From Azorinus chamasolen (Eukaryota; Mollusca; Bivalvia; Cardiida; Solecurtidae): DNA of 64,000 nt. The stretch is from positions 17,672,526 through 17,736,525 of the forward strand of contig OY755247.1 in assembly GCA_963576725.1 (NCBI GenBank). Direction: 5' to 3'. Under the pieces are notes generated by a model that worked only from the letters and a program-made list of their open reading frames with translations, did not search any database and had not been told where the DNA came from. The first letter of the stretch is position 1, and each line of letters starts with the position of its first letter. The position numbers and the translations under genes were made by a program. Below are positions 11,696 through 23,170 of this stretch, piece by piece.

Positions 11696-12431
11696 TCCAA
11701 ACTGCTGTACACCAGCAGGCGCAATAAGTTAGCGGTTAACGTAAATTAGGATTTATTGTATGAGACGAAATCACATGTTATGCCAAGAGAAATAATGAAA
11801 TTCACATGTTATGCCAAGAGAAATAAAGAAGTTATTCTTGAAAATGTTTTAATTTACGCATCTTATCTGCACGTGGACATCAAAGTTTGTCTTTTGTTCT
11901 AGATGTTTTCGATGATTTTAGTTTAGTTTTGGTCTTACAGCAATGCCGCATGGAAGATTGTTATTTTACCAAATGCGTTCCCTCTTTAAATAAAGTCTTT
12001 ATTATTATTATTATTAATGCGACACATTTTGGACATAAAATACATGTACAGATATGCGTTCGGTAGTGAGCAATCCAGGAACAAGCTCTGTGAAGGTGTT
12101 GTGGGTATGTACGCGCACTCTTCGTGAGTGCTTGTGAGGTTGCTGCAGACTGGTGTGTGTCATCTTCTGACTGTTGTTTAGAAAGTTTACTGTCGAACAG
12201 ACATTTATTGCAAACATTGAAGGTTCCGCAATGATTCTGGCAGAGTATTGACACGGTGCATCGAGATAATAGCACGTTGTCTGTAAATTGTTATTAATAT
12301 CGCTCCTGATAGCTCCCGACGGATCTTTCTTGACGTGTTAAATGAAAAGGAAATGTCCGCTTAGTCTAGACCTGTTGATCATTTCACCCGAGGCATTTAT
12401 GATAACAGGCTATGAGCAGTGTCCGAGGACA
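11696..12431. other. No gene supported
   Basis: A minus-strand frame at 11961-12275 has scattered Cys and His residues but no clean zinc-finger spacing. It runs through an (ATT)n stretch at about 11999-12016. A short direct repeat, 'cacatgttatgccaagagaaataa', occurs twice at about 11772-11826. Confidence 0.4.
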
Positions 12432-12666
12432 TTAACCCTTTCCTCCATAGGCTATTTTTTAGATCAAACCACTTTCAAAAAATGTACCGAAAAGGGGCAT
12501 TAACTAAAGAAAAGGAATTTTAGCATTTTGTAGTTTAAACTTTGAAACCATTGTGATAAATAGAGCAGTTGCTCCTACAGGAGCAAATGCTCTATTTATC
12601 ACAATGGTTTCAACAGGTGATTTTTACAGAGGCGTAGAAATGCGTATTTATGGAGGAAAGGGTTAA
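12432..12666. mobile_element. TTAA-bounded hairpin MITE, 'ATTGTGATAAATAGAGC' core
   Basis: The ends are TTAACCCTTTCCTCCATA and TGGAGGAAAGGGTTAA, with TTAA at both tips. The hairpin at 12542-12613 pairs TTGAAACCATTGTGATAAAT with its complement, with one bulge, around GCTCCTACAGGAGC. The terminal sequence is the one used by the GATCAGACGG elements, but the hairpin is unrelated to theirs except for the CTCCTAxAGGAG-like tip. Confidence 0.85.
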
Positions 12667-12916
12667 CCTAACTCTATGCCTTAACTGGATAGGGGCTGAA
12701 TGCAAAGGGCGGTCACAAATACGCCCATGGTAGCTAAACGTATATGCCAATGTCATGTATCTAGTAGATGGCTCATGCATCTTATTTATATTTCATACAA
12801 CTTGCAAAATCAAACATATTTTTCATTAACCCTTACAATGCTGACTATTCCACAAGTCAAGCAGGTCAAGCTTATGATAAGTATTTAGGGATGTTTCTAA
12901 AGAAAAGGGTAACATG

Positions 12917-12984
12917 GCAAACAGTGCAGACACCGATGAGAGGGTTCCTCTAGGAGTACTCTCATCTGGGTCTACGCTGTTTAC
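12917..12984. repeat. Hairpin core, GATGAGAGGG variant
   Basis: A palindrome from GCAAACAGTGCAGACACCGATGAGAG to CTCTCATCTGGGTCTACGCTGTTTAC around TTCCTCTAGGAG. The left arm has TCATCGG where the standard core has TGATCTGG, yet the arms still largely pair. Confidence 0.7.
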
Positions 12985-13051
12985 AAAAGACAATAATGAC
13001 TCGCTTCCGCAGTGTATTGATTAAACATGACATACATTACAACTCCTCTAA

Positions 13052-13227
13052 ACCTGACGTCCAATTTAGTATAAATTTCGGTCTTGGAGACAAGTGACAG
13101 CTTAATACAGGGTGAAAGTCACGCAGAAAGCTCCTCTGCATGACTTTTAACCTGCATTAAGCAACAATCTGCCTAAAAGTATCTGGATTCTTCTCTACTA
13201 CAGTTCCGGTTTAGATGGGGTTCACTG
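13052..13227. mobile_element. Degenerate Tc1/mariner-like palindromic MITE
   Basis: The right end GGTTCACTG-TA is clear; the left end has decayed. The inner arms 'taatacagggtgaaagtcacgcagaaagctcc' and 'gcatgacttttaacctgcattaagcaa' belong to the 'gcttaatgcagg' subfamily. Confidence 0.55.
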
Positions 13228-13659
13228 TATAACTATATAAAGCGGCATATCCCTGATAGAGGCAACTTTGCAAACAGAGTAGACCCAGATCAGATATCTC
13301 CTGTCGTAAAGAGTCACACATAAGTATTCTGGTACTAATAGAATTTACTTCAAACGCTCGTAAGCTAAACATCAATAATACATTACGTATTTCAAGACGA
13401 TATCACCTTCAGTTGTTCTCTCGATGAAATAAATTTCTTGATAATGTCTAAGATTTACCAAGATTTCTCAGTTAGATAACTTTATTATTGGATATCGTCA
13501 ATAGTAATGATATCAATTCCGATGACAATATATCACTGTTTGCCTTAGACACTGCCCTTTTCTCTTAGAAGTTATCAATGCCTATATATTTTTACCATAT
13601 AACAAAACTGAATAATCCAATTATTTATAGAGCAACATATAAACATGCGTATTCTGTAC

Positions 13660-13766
13660 TTAACCAATTTGCTCCCATGATCCCATATATGGGACGAAAG
13701 CAAACAGTGTAGACTCTGATCAGACGCCGCATTATGCGGCGTCTGGTCAGAGTCTATATTGTTTGC
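13660..13766. mobile_element. Left part of a TTAA-type hairpin MITE (CGCCGC core)
   Basis: It begins TTAACCAATTTGCTCCCATGATCCC, then CCATATATGG. A hairpin at 13700-13766 pairs GCAAACAGTGTAGACTCTGATCAG with its complement around CGCCGCATTATGCGGCG. It is a close relative of 11467-11695. No right terminus is found before the composite that starts at 13889. Confidence 0.65.
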
Positions 13767-13888
13767 TGATAGGTATTTCTATAAAAATCAAAGCGTTGTA
13801 AACGCTGCAGTATTCCCTGCATGGTATAAATCTGATATCGAATAAGTTCGTTTTGGCATGGAATTGCATATCGATAAGGGAAGGCTCT

Positions 13889-14005
13889 GTTGAACCGCAA
13901 ATTTCACGCCACCCATTTTTCACACGTGTGAAAAATGGGTTGATGCATTTTTCACACGGGTGAAATTTGCGGCCCCATTTTTCACACGTGTGAAAAATGC
14001 GGCCC
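13889..14005. repeat. Terminal repeat block with TTTTTCACACGTGTGAAAAA palindromes
   Basis: The terminus is followed by repeated 20-bp palindromes TTTTTCACACGTGTGAAAAA (13914-13933 and 13979-13998), plus imperfect versions between them. The centre is CACGTG. The same block, inverted, is at 23040-23170, and single versions are at 18455-18505 and 21180-21258. Confidence 0.8.
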
Positions 14006-14706
14006 CATTTGTCACAAAACCGTGCTGTGAAAATTTCGGCACCCCTTTACATGTAACCCCATTTTCTGAAGACCTACTAATACCAACGCAATTTTTCACA
14101 GATATGTCAATAGATGGTTTAGCTATTGTTGATATGCTTATGCACGAGAGATCTTAAACAGCCATCAGGACATTGAATAAATATCAGATAGGGTAGCTTT
14201 GTCCCTGAATTACATGTATGTCTATGACAGTAATGCCCCATGAGTCGACTCTCGCTATCTCGAAATCGGTTAAGTAGAACTTCTGCTTATACCGAAATCC
14301 ACTCTAAGTCCCTGCCATTTGAGCTGGGTTTTTTTAATTGCAAGCCATTCTGATCCAGACCAGATGCAGAGCGACACAGCGTCTGGTCTGTATATAAACC
14401 GCTCGGGATTATGTATATAGTGACAGAAATTATAATTTAAGGAATTATCAAATTGCCTTATTTAAAACCGACGTAAATGATAAGAATGTTTTGTAAATAC
14501 ATGTATACATATATAAATGACAGCGCACTGAGAGTACATGTATACCGAAATGAAAATAAGGTTAAATCAGAGTAAACTGACAGTCTACGGTAGAGTAGCT
14601 TCTAGTAATCTGTCTTACTAATGAATTAATGAAGATAATAATTTTTGTAATGCTGTGATGTGGCGAAATAAATAAATGAATAAATACATAAATAAATATT
14701 ATTATT

Positions 14707-14800
14707 ATTATGTCTCCCCCATATATATTGTTTTTGCCAGAGTTGTCTGTCTGTCCGTCCGTCCGTCTGTCCGTCCGTCCGTCCGTCCGTCCGTCCGTCC

Positions 14801-14843
<43 letters not shown>

Positions 14844-16062
14844 ACAAACTTGTGTCGCGCGTATCTCTGAAACCAGTTGGGCTAGAGTCACCAAACTTCA
14901 CAGGAATCTTGACCAGCATGAGTTGTTGTGCACCTGGGTTTTTTGAATTGTCTCCCCCTGATAACTTCGGAGTTATTGCCCCTGATGACTTAAAATTAGA
15001 AAAACTTTGTGTCGCGCGTATCTCTGAAACCGCTAGGGCTAGAGTCACCAAACTTCACAAGAATGTTCACCAGCATGAGTTGTTGTGCACCTATGGTTTT
15101 TGAATTGTCCCCCCCTGATAATTTTTGAGTTATTGCCCCTGATATGAATACTTAAATTTATACAAACTTTGTGTCTCGCGTATCTCCGAAACCAGTAGGG
15201 CTAGAGTCACCAAACTTCACAGGATTGCTCCCTAGCATGAGTTGTTTTGCTCTTGGGTTTTTTGAATTGTCTCCCCCTGTTAACTTTGGAATTACTGCCC
15301 CTGATGACTTAAAATTAGACAAACTTTACTTAGTGTCGTGCATATCTCTGAAACCACTGGGGCTAGAGTCACCAAACTTCACAGGAATGTTGACCAGCAT
15401 GAGTTGTTGTGCACCTTGGATTTTTGAATTGTCTCCCCTTGATAACTTCGGAGTTATTGCCCCTGATATGATTACTTAAGATTAGAGAAACTTTGTGTCA
15501 TACATATCTTTAAAACCACTAGGGCTAGAGTCACCAAACTTCACAGGAATCTTGACCAGCATGAGTTGTTGTGCACCTGGGGTTTTGTAATTGTCTCCCC
15601 CTGATAATTCTTGAGTTACTGCCCCTGATATGATAACTTAAAATTAGAGAAACTTTGTGCTGCATGTTTCTCTGAAACCAGTAGTGCTAGAGTCACCAAA
15701 CTTCACAGGAATGTTCACCAGCATGAGTTTTTGTGCATCTGGGTTTTGTAATTGTCTCCCCTGATAACTTTGGATTACTGCCCCTTATGACTTAAAATAA
15801 GAGAAACTTTACTTTGTGTCACATGTATCTCTGAAATCACTAGTACTAGAGTCACCAAACTTCACAAGAATGTTGACTAGCATGTGCTTTTGTGTACCTA
15901 GGGCTTTTGAATTGTCTCCCCCTGACAATGTTGGAGTTATTGCCCCTGATGATTTAAAAATTAGACCCTGATAAGTTTGGATTTACAGACATTACACTTG
16001 TGAATTGGAAAGAGGTTGGGAGGGGGAGACATCTGTTTTTGTGACAAAAACAAACCTCTAGT
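14707..16062 (+). mobile_element. Tandem-core Helitron-like element inserted in the left A arm
   Basis: It begins TATGTCTCCCCC, has a (GTCC/GTCT)n tract at 14747-14840 and seven tandem units of about 160 bp ('tgtgtcgcgcgtatctctgaaacc...tattgcccctgat'). It ends 'GGGGGAGACATCTGTTTTTGTGACAAAAACAAACCTCTAG' followed by T. The 7-bp hairpin GTTTTTG-TGA-CAAAAAC about 10 nt before CTAG is what a Helitron 3' end looks like (hairpin, then CTRR). The right A arm lacks it, so it arrived after the arms formed. The target is an ATT-rich tract. Frames of 69-110 codons inside are by-products. Confidence 0.8.
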
Positions 16063-16796
16063 TATTATTATTATTAATGATAATATCGCAATAAACAACG
16101 TTACTTGTGTTCTTGTTTCGGTGCCGGATAATCACAACCAGATAGGCAGTACGCGTCTATTTAAAGAATGTCAAAAAAGGTCATGATGTATTGTGCGAAA
16201 ATAAACATCAACAACAAAAAAACGAGGCCAATTTATGGCCCTTTTTAAACCTTTTGGCGCCAATTTTGTGTGTGTCCTGTCTATTGACATTAGATCCTAT
16301 AAATAATGCGATTGGTTTGATGCTGCAAATGTACGGTGCACCATAGCAGCCATAACACGAATAGAGGCAGCAGAAGTAGCGTGTGTATTTTCAGGGCCGA
16401 AAAACCCGTATCTGAGCTGATTTTGGCTGCTGACCAAACGCCCATTTATATACACGTCTACGATCATCATACTGGCCCACCTTACAGACTGGCCTGCAGT
16501 CATTATAACTATTCAAACAATTTGCTTCAGATATGTTCAAGTTATGGAACGCCAAAATCGCCAATACATTTTATTACGCTATAGGAGTCGAAATGATATA
16601 AGGATTTTCAAAACAATCAATGCAGGAATTTTTCTTCAATCTATTCCCTAAATTGCTGAAAATTCTAAAATAAACTACTTTCGGTTTAGATTTCTGCGTT
16701 GCTCTCTTTTAAAACAAAGTTGTGATCTGGAAACATAGCGCAGAGTCGGAGAAAGAATTTTTTTCTTCGCTCTCAAATTATTGCCGAATGATGGTG

Positions 16797-18505
16797 TGTC
16801 AAATCCGATACAAAATATGTGAGCATATGTGTTGTCACGATATACGATAGATCACGCATGATATACTATTCACGTATACATATACGCAAACTAAACGATA
16901 CGATATGAACGGTTTCTTACGTTACTATTACCGTAAGTAAAGAACAACTCTGTCTTTCCTTAGATGATACACATAGTACAAAAAGTATTAATAAAATATC
17001 CCATAAAATGGAAATAGTACCCATTATATTAACCGTGAGATGTACAACATATCCGCACGAAAGATATACACATGGAATACGATGAACGCACGATAGATAT
17101 ACGCACGATGTACGCTACATACTGTAAAAAGGTATTGAAACAAGGAAGATACGTGCCAAGTTTGAAAGCCCCATTTTCGATGGTTCAGAAGTGATAGCCA
17201 GTGGTAAGATTTTTCATTAAGTATGGTTAAGATCAATTCAGAGGTCAGCAGGTCAAATATTTTGTATTCCTACAAATGGTGTGTATCAAAAATCACATAC
17301 GCAAATTATAATGGCCCTTCTCCTCATCAGTCAAAATAAGTTTTTAAAATAGTAAGTCAAAGGTCAAGGAGAAGGTCATAAGGTACAAAGTTTTTTGTAT
17401 TGTGAAAGGTCTTTTCTTAAGAAATGTACACACGCAATATGCAAACGGTTCTAGATTTATGACCAGGGTGACAAACTAGCAGCCGATCGGGACAAAATAT
17501 CCCAAATATTCGATATCCCGGGTGTTGCAGCACATGTTGTCGACGGTGCACATATCGTCGACGGCAACAATGTATGTCAAAACAAGCGGCACATATTGTC
17601 GCCGTCGACAGTATGTGCCGAAGTTGTCGGCACCGGCGACAATACGTGCACAATGGTTACGCCACTGTCATATTGTCGTTTGTCGGGATATCAAAATTAT
17701 AGTAGTCGGTGGTTTACGACACAACAGTGTAATTGCGCCAATGATAATCAAAAACTGTTGTCAACTGTTTTGACAGGATCACATATCCGTCCGGCTGTTT
17801 GTCGTTTCATCCATGTGTATGTTCTCTGTCGTCAATTTGTTCCTCGTTAAAGGCGTTTGACATTTTGTCGGTAGAAATACCCTTAAACAGAACCATAACC
17901 GTCGTCACATATTGTCGCCGGCGACAATTTGTACAGTTCAGCATTAATGTGTGCCGAAAACTTCGGGACATATTAACGCCGTCGACAATATGTTCAATTT
18001 GTTTCAGCAGAGATGGTCGCCGGCGACACTATGTACAGCGGCAACAAGATGTGCCGCAACACGGGGACATCAAATGCAGACACAATCATAATGCATATCA
18101 AATATGTGGACGCTAAAGGATTAACAAGGAACTCAAAATAAATTTTGCCCACGCGACCCATAATTATATTTTAATCAGATAAGTATGTTGATTAAGAACC
18201 CAAATCAACTTCTGAGTTGTAATACAAATCTGGCATTTCGATTCTTGCGACGTTGGTCTATAACCGAAATGACCAAAGACATTTGTCAACTTCAATATAT
18301 TCTCACGTGTGAAAAATGGGTCGCGTGTTTTGAAGTGAATAATTTAGCACATCATCTCGACGCATTTTTCATATACGTGAAGAATGCGTCGGGCTTTGAA
18401 GGGGGTATAGGAACGAAACGCATTTTTCACAAATTATGTGAAAATTGGGGCCGCAAATTTCACACGTGTGAAAAATGGGTGGCGTGAAATTTGCGGTTCA
18501 ACATG
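16797..18505 (+). repeat. B unit of the composite, copy 1
   Basis: A direct repeat of 18506-21258. It starts 'gtgtgtcaaatccgatacaaaatatgtgagc', contains many ATACGATA-type steps, then GTCGCCGGCGAC palindromes, and ends with the composite's right terminus. Frames of 70-105 codons lie over the palindromes and are not conserved as proteins between the copies. Confidence 0.75.
17520..18060. repeat. Cluster of GTCGCCGGCGAC-type palindromes, copy 1
   Basis: At least six palindromic or near-palindromic words of the type ATATTGTCGCCGGCGACAAT: about 17535, 17560, 17586, 17618, 17908, 17965 and 18012. Spacing is 25-55 bp within two groups. They differ in their centres (CCGGCG, CCGTCG, GACGGC), often in both halves together. 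Confidence 0.7.
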
Positions 18506-19259
18506 CATTGCGTGTCAAGTCCGATACAAAATATGTGAGCATATTTGTTGTCACGATATACGATATTATCACACATGATATACTATTTACGTACGATACA
18601 TAAACGCACAATATACGATACGCTATGAACGATTCCTTACGTTATCATTACCTTAAGTAAATAACAACTCTTTCTTTCATTAGATGATACATATATTACA
18701 AAAAGTATTAATCAAATATCCCATAAAATGGAAATAGTACCCATTATATCAACCGTGAGATTTACAACATATTCACACGAAAGATATACACATGATATAC
18801 GATTAACGCATGATAGATATACGCACGATGAACGCTACGTACTGTAAAAAGGTATTGAAACAAGGAAGATACATGTACGTGCCAAGTTTGAAAACCCTAT
18901 TTTCGATGGTTCAAAATTGATACATGTAGCCAATGGTAAGGTTTTTAATTAAGTAGGTCAAGGATCAATTCAGAGGTCAGCCGGTCCAGTATTTTGTATT
19001 CATCCAAATGGTGTGTATCAAAAATTACATACGCAAATTATAATGGTCCTGCGCCTCATCAGTCAAAAGAAGTTTTTTATAAATGGTAAATCAAAGGTCA
19101 AGGAGAAGGTCATAAGATCAAAAGTTTTGGTATCTTGAAAGGTCTTGTCTTAAGAAATGTACACACCCAATATGAAAACGGTTCTAGATTTATGACCAGG
19201 GTGACAGACTAGCAGCCATTCGGGACAAAATATCCCAGATATTCAATATCCCGTGTGTA

Positions 19260-19385
19260 GCAGCACATGTTGTTGACGGTGTACATATCGTCGCCAGCAA
19301 CAATATATGCCGAAACAAGCGGTACATATTGTCGCCGGCGACAGTATGTACCGAAGTTGTCGGCACCGGCGACAATACATGCCCA
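19260..19385. repeat. GTCGCCGGCGAC palindrome cluster, copy 2, first group
   Basis: Matches 17520-17650: 'catattgtcgccggcgacagtatgt' at about 19323 and 'gttgtcggcaccggcgacaatacatg' at about 19356. The second group is at 20657-20800. Confidence 0.7.
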
Positions 19386-19615
19386 AGGGTTACGCCACTG
19401 TCATATTGTTGTTCGACTCGTTTGTAGGGAAATCGAAATTATAGTATTCGGTGGTTTACGACACAACAGTGTAATTGCGCCAATGCTAATCAAAAGCTGT
19501 ATATTGTGTCAACTGTTTTGACAGGATCACATATCCGTCCGGCTGTATGTATTTTCACTGTCGTCAATTTGTTCGTCATTAAAGCCGTTTGACATATTGT
19601 CGAAAAAATACCCTT

Positions 19616-20629
19616 GTTGCAACCTGAATTGTAATAACAACCGGAATGGTAATAAAATTTATTACAAAACTGGTTATGATGCCAATACATTATTACAATT
19701 GGTGGTCAACCTGAATTGTAATAACCTGAAGTGTAAAAAAATAATTTTGTGTCTGTATTTGTGTGTCTATGTGAGTATGAATGTGCACACGTGCTAGTAT
19801 GTTGATAACATGTGTATGCGTGTAGTTTGTTTTAGAGGGGCGCATGCGTGTGCGCGCATGTGTACATGTATGAAGTAATACATCAGATATTCTAGATGAT
19901 AGTACAACGACTTAGAAATTTTTATTACAAAACTGGTTATGCTGCCAAAACATTATTACAATTGGTGGTCAACCTGAATTGTAATAACAACCTGAAGTGT
20001 AATAAAATAATTTTGTGTCTGTATTTGTGTGTCTATGTGAGTATGAATGTGCGCACGTGCTAGTATATTGATAGTATATGTATGCGTGTAGTTTGTATGG
20101 GAGGGGCGCATGCGTGTTCGCGCATGTGTACATGTATGAAGTAATACAATAGATATTTTAGATGATAGTACAACGACTTAGAAGAAATTTTTATTACAAA
20201 ACTGGTTATGCTGCCAAAACATTATTACAATTGGTGGTCAACCTGAATTGTAATAACAACCTGAAGTGTAATAAAATAATTTTGTGTCTGTATTTGTGTT
20301 TCTATGTGAGTATGAATGTGCGCACGTGCTAGTATGTTGATAGTATGTGTATGCGTGTAGTTTGTATGGGAGGGGCGCATGCGTGTGCGCGCATGTGTAC
20401 ATGTATGAAGTAATACATGAGTTATTACACTTATTACATTATTTCACTTCAGGTCGCACATTCATACTCACATAGACACACAAATACAGACACAAAATGA
20501 TTTTATTACACTTCAGGTTGTTATTACAATTCAGGTTGACCACCAATTGTAATAATGTTTTCGCATCATAACCAGTTTTGTAATAATTTTCATTACAATT
20601 CCGGTTGTTATTACAATTTAGGTTGCAAC
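19616..20629. mobile_element. hAT-like non-autonomous element with 8-bp target duplication
   Basis: The termini are GTTGCAACCTGAATTG (19616) and its inverted partner, ending CAATTTAGGTTGCAAC (20629). The inverted repeats extend for about 37 bp. The flanks ATACCCTT (19608-19615) and ATACCCTA (20630-20637) form an 8-bp target duplication with one mismatch. Unit B at 17876 has the empty site ATACCCTT. The interior has three direct units of about 265 bp ('attacaaaactggttatg' at 19661, 19924 and 20193), then a partial inverted unit. No transposase frame is present. The 8-bp duplication fits hAT; superfamily assignment is inference. Confidence 0.85.
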
Positions 20630-21258
20630 ATACCCTAAAAAGCACAATAACCTCCGTCACATATTGTCGCCGGCGACAATCTGTGCATTTCAGCATTAAT
20701 ATCATAATATGTGCCGAAAACGGGACATATTAACGTCGGCGACAATATGTTCCATCCGTTTCAGCAGAAATGGTCGCCGGCGACAATATGTACAGCGGCA
20801 ACAATACGTGCCGCAAAACGGGGACATCAAATGCAGACAAAATCGTTATGCATCAAATATGTGGACGTTAAAGGATTAACAAGAAACTCCAAATACGTTT
20901 TACCCTCCGTGACCCATAATTATATTTTAACCAAATAAGGATGTTGAGCAAGCACGCAAATCAACTTATGAGTTGTACTACAAATCTGGCATTTCGATTC
21001 CTGCGACCTGGATCTATAACCGAAATGACCAATGAAATTGGTCAACTTCAATATATTCTCAAGTGTGAACTATGCGTCGCGTGTTTAGAAGAAAATAATT
21101 GAGCACATCTTCTCGACGCATTTTTCACATACGTGAAAAATACGTCAGGCTTTGAAGGGGGTATAGGAGCAAAACGCATTTTTCACAAATTATGTGAAAA
21201 ATGGGGCCGCAAATTTCACACGTTTGAAAAATGGGTGGCGTGAAATTTGCGGTTCAAC

Positions 21259-22148
21259 AAATGCATCTTTCGGCAATAATTTGAGAGCGGAGGAAAAATT
21301 CTTTCTCCGACTCTGCACTATGTTTCCAGATAACAACTTTGTTTTAAAAGAGATCAACGCAGAAATGTAAACTGAAAGTAGAAGTTTATTTTAGAATGTT
21401 CAGCAATTTAGGAAAAACTTTGAAGAAAAATTCCCGCATTGATTGTTGTGAAAATCTTTATATCCTTTCGACTCCTGTAGCGTAATAAAACGTATTAGCG
21501 AATTTGGCGTTCTATAACTTGGATCTATCTGAAGCAAATTGTTTGAATATTTAGGGTTATTGATTTCAGTCTAGTCTGTTAAGTAGGCAAGTATGATGGT
21601 CGTAGGTATATAAATGGGCGTTTTATCAGCAGCCAAAATCGGCTCAGACACGGTTTCTTCGGCCCTGAAATAACGCACGCTACCCCTGCTACATCTGCTC
21701 GTGTTATGGCTGTTATGGCGCACCATACATTTGCAGCATCAAACCAATCGCATAATTTATTAGATCTAATGTCAATAGACACGACACGCAAAAAATAGCT
21801 CCAAAAGGTTTAAAAATGGGCCAAAAGATGGCTTCGGGTTTGTTTTCGCACAGTGCTTCATGAACTTTTGTGACTTTTGTGCATGGTTGTGCTTATCTGG
21901 CACCGAAACAATAACACAAGCAACCTTGTTGTACTGCCAGTTAACTTGCTTTTGTCTGACAGTGCAATGATAGTTTACTGAAAGTAATTTGACAAATTAC
22001 TGAGAGTGAACTGACAGTAACCTGACAATCCAGTGATTGAAAATATCATACTTATTACATTGTTTTGTTTTATTATCATTTATAATAATGATAATGATAA
22101 TAATAATAATTATAATAATAAATATAATAATAAAGATGATAATAATAT

Positions 22149-22199
<51 letters not shown>

Positions 22200-23170
22200 T
22201 TTGTTTATTTATTTATTTATTTATTTATTTATTCTCCACATCTCAGCATTACAAAAATATCATCTTCATTAATTCATTAGTAAGACATATTACTAAAAGC
22301 TATTCTACCCTAGACTGTCAGTTTACTCTAATTTAACCTTGTTTTCATTTCAGTATACTCTCAGTGCGCTGTCATTTAATTCTCAGTTTATTCTCAGTGC
22401 CCTGTCATATTTTATATATGTATATTTACAAAACATTCTTATCATCCACGTCGGTTTTAAACTCGGTAATTGGATAAAGTATATATTACTAAAGTACAGT
22501 CGGCACTCATTAGCTTGAACACTTTGCGAATATCAATAAGTTCGACTTTAAAAAACTCCGAGATAATTGATCTTCCTTCACACACGGGTACTACATTACT
22601 TTTAAAATTTTCTTTTTGGTCAAATACACATGCATCATTTGCATTGTTGAAAATAAAACCAGAATCCCAAGCAGTTTATATACAGACCAGACGCCGAGTC
22701 GCTCTGCATCTGGTCTGGATCAGAAATGCTTGCAAATCAAATAACAGCTCAATTTGCAGGGACTTTCGTGGATTTCGGCATAAGTAGAAGTTCGACTTAA
22801 CCGAGTTCGAGATAACGAGAGTCGACATTAGGGGAAATTACTGTCATAAACATAATTCAGGGACAAAGCTACCCTATCCGATACTAATTCAATATCCTGG
22901 TGGCTGTTTAAGATCTCTCGTGCATAAGAATGTCAACAATAGCTAAACCATCTATTGACATATCTGTGAAAAATGCGCTGGTATTAGTAGATCTTCAGAA
23001 AAGGGGGTTAAAGAGGGCCCGAAATTTTCACAGCAGGGTTTTGTATAAAATGGGGCCCCATTTTTCACATGTGCGAAAAATGGGGCCGCAAATTTCACGC
23101 GTGTGAAAAATGTGTCAACCCATTTTTCACACGTGTGAAAAATAGGTGGCGTGAAATTTGCGGTTCAACA
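21259..23170 (-). repeat. Right A arm of the composite (reverse of 13889-16796)
   Basis: Read on the minus strand it matches the left arm block by block: terminus, 'tcacagatatgtcaatagatggtttagc', a GTCTGGTCTG hairpin, 'aaaccgacg.gatgataagaatg' and the 'cgattggtttgatgctgcaaatg' stretch. It has an extra segment of about 170 bp at about 22490-22660 and an expanded (TTTA)n, and lacks the tandem-core insertion. Confidence 0.85.
22083..22231. repeat. (AAT/GAT) and (ATTT)n microsatellites
   Basis: Irregular ATA/ATG trinucleotides at 22083-22145 are followed by about 21 copies of ATTT at 22147-22231, with one ATTTG. The (ATTT) tract also exists, shorter and inverted, at 14668-14700 in the other arm. 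Confidence 0.9.

Larger units (their letters stand above)
18506..21258 (+). repeat. B' unit of the composite, copy 2, with inserted element
   Basis: Collinear with 16797-18505, except for an insertion at 19616-20629. The junctions ATGCATT at 18504-18510 and ATGCATC at about 21261-21267 flank it. The A arm is continuous into B in copy 1, but here the adjoining A arm (21259-23170) runs the other way, so B' is inverted relative to its own A. Confidence 0.75.
13889..23170. mobile_element. 9.3-kb inverted composite transposon-like structure, layout A-B-B'-A(reverse)
   Basis: TGTTGAACCGCAAATTTCACG at 13889 is mirrored by its complement ending at 23170. The left A arm (13889-16796) aligns over its whole length with the reverse complement of 21259-23170, apart from a later insertion in the left arm. 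B (16797-18505) and B' (18506-21258) are direct repeats of each other, and each ends with the same terminus, '...GTGGCGTGAAATTTGCGGTTCAACA'. There are thus four copies of the terminus, three facing right. No transposase was found. It may be two elements joined tail to tail with a later inversion of B', or one foldback element with a duplicated centre. Confidence 0.8.

Noticed and set aside
11961..12275. Cys/His-rich minus-strand frame, possible zinc finger
   Set aside because: The spacing does not fit C2H2 or other common fingers, and the end runs through an (ATT)n stretch.
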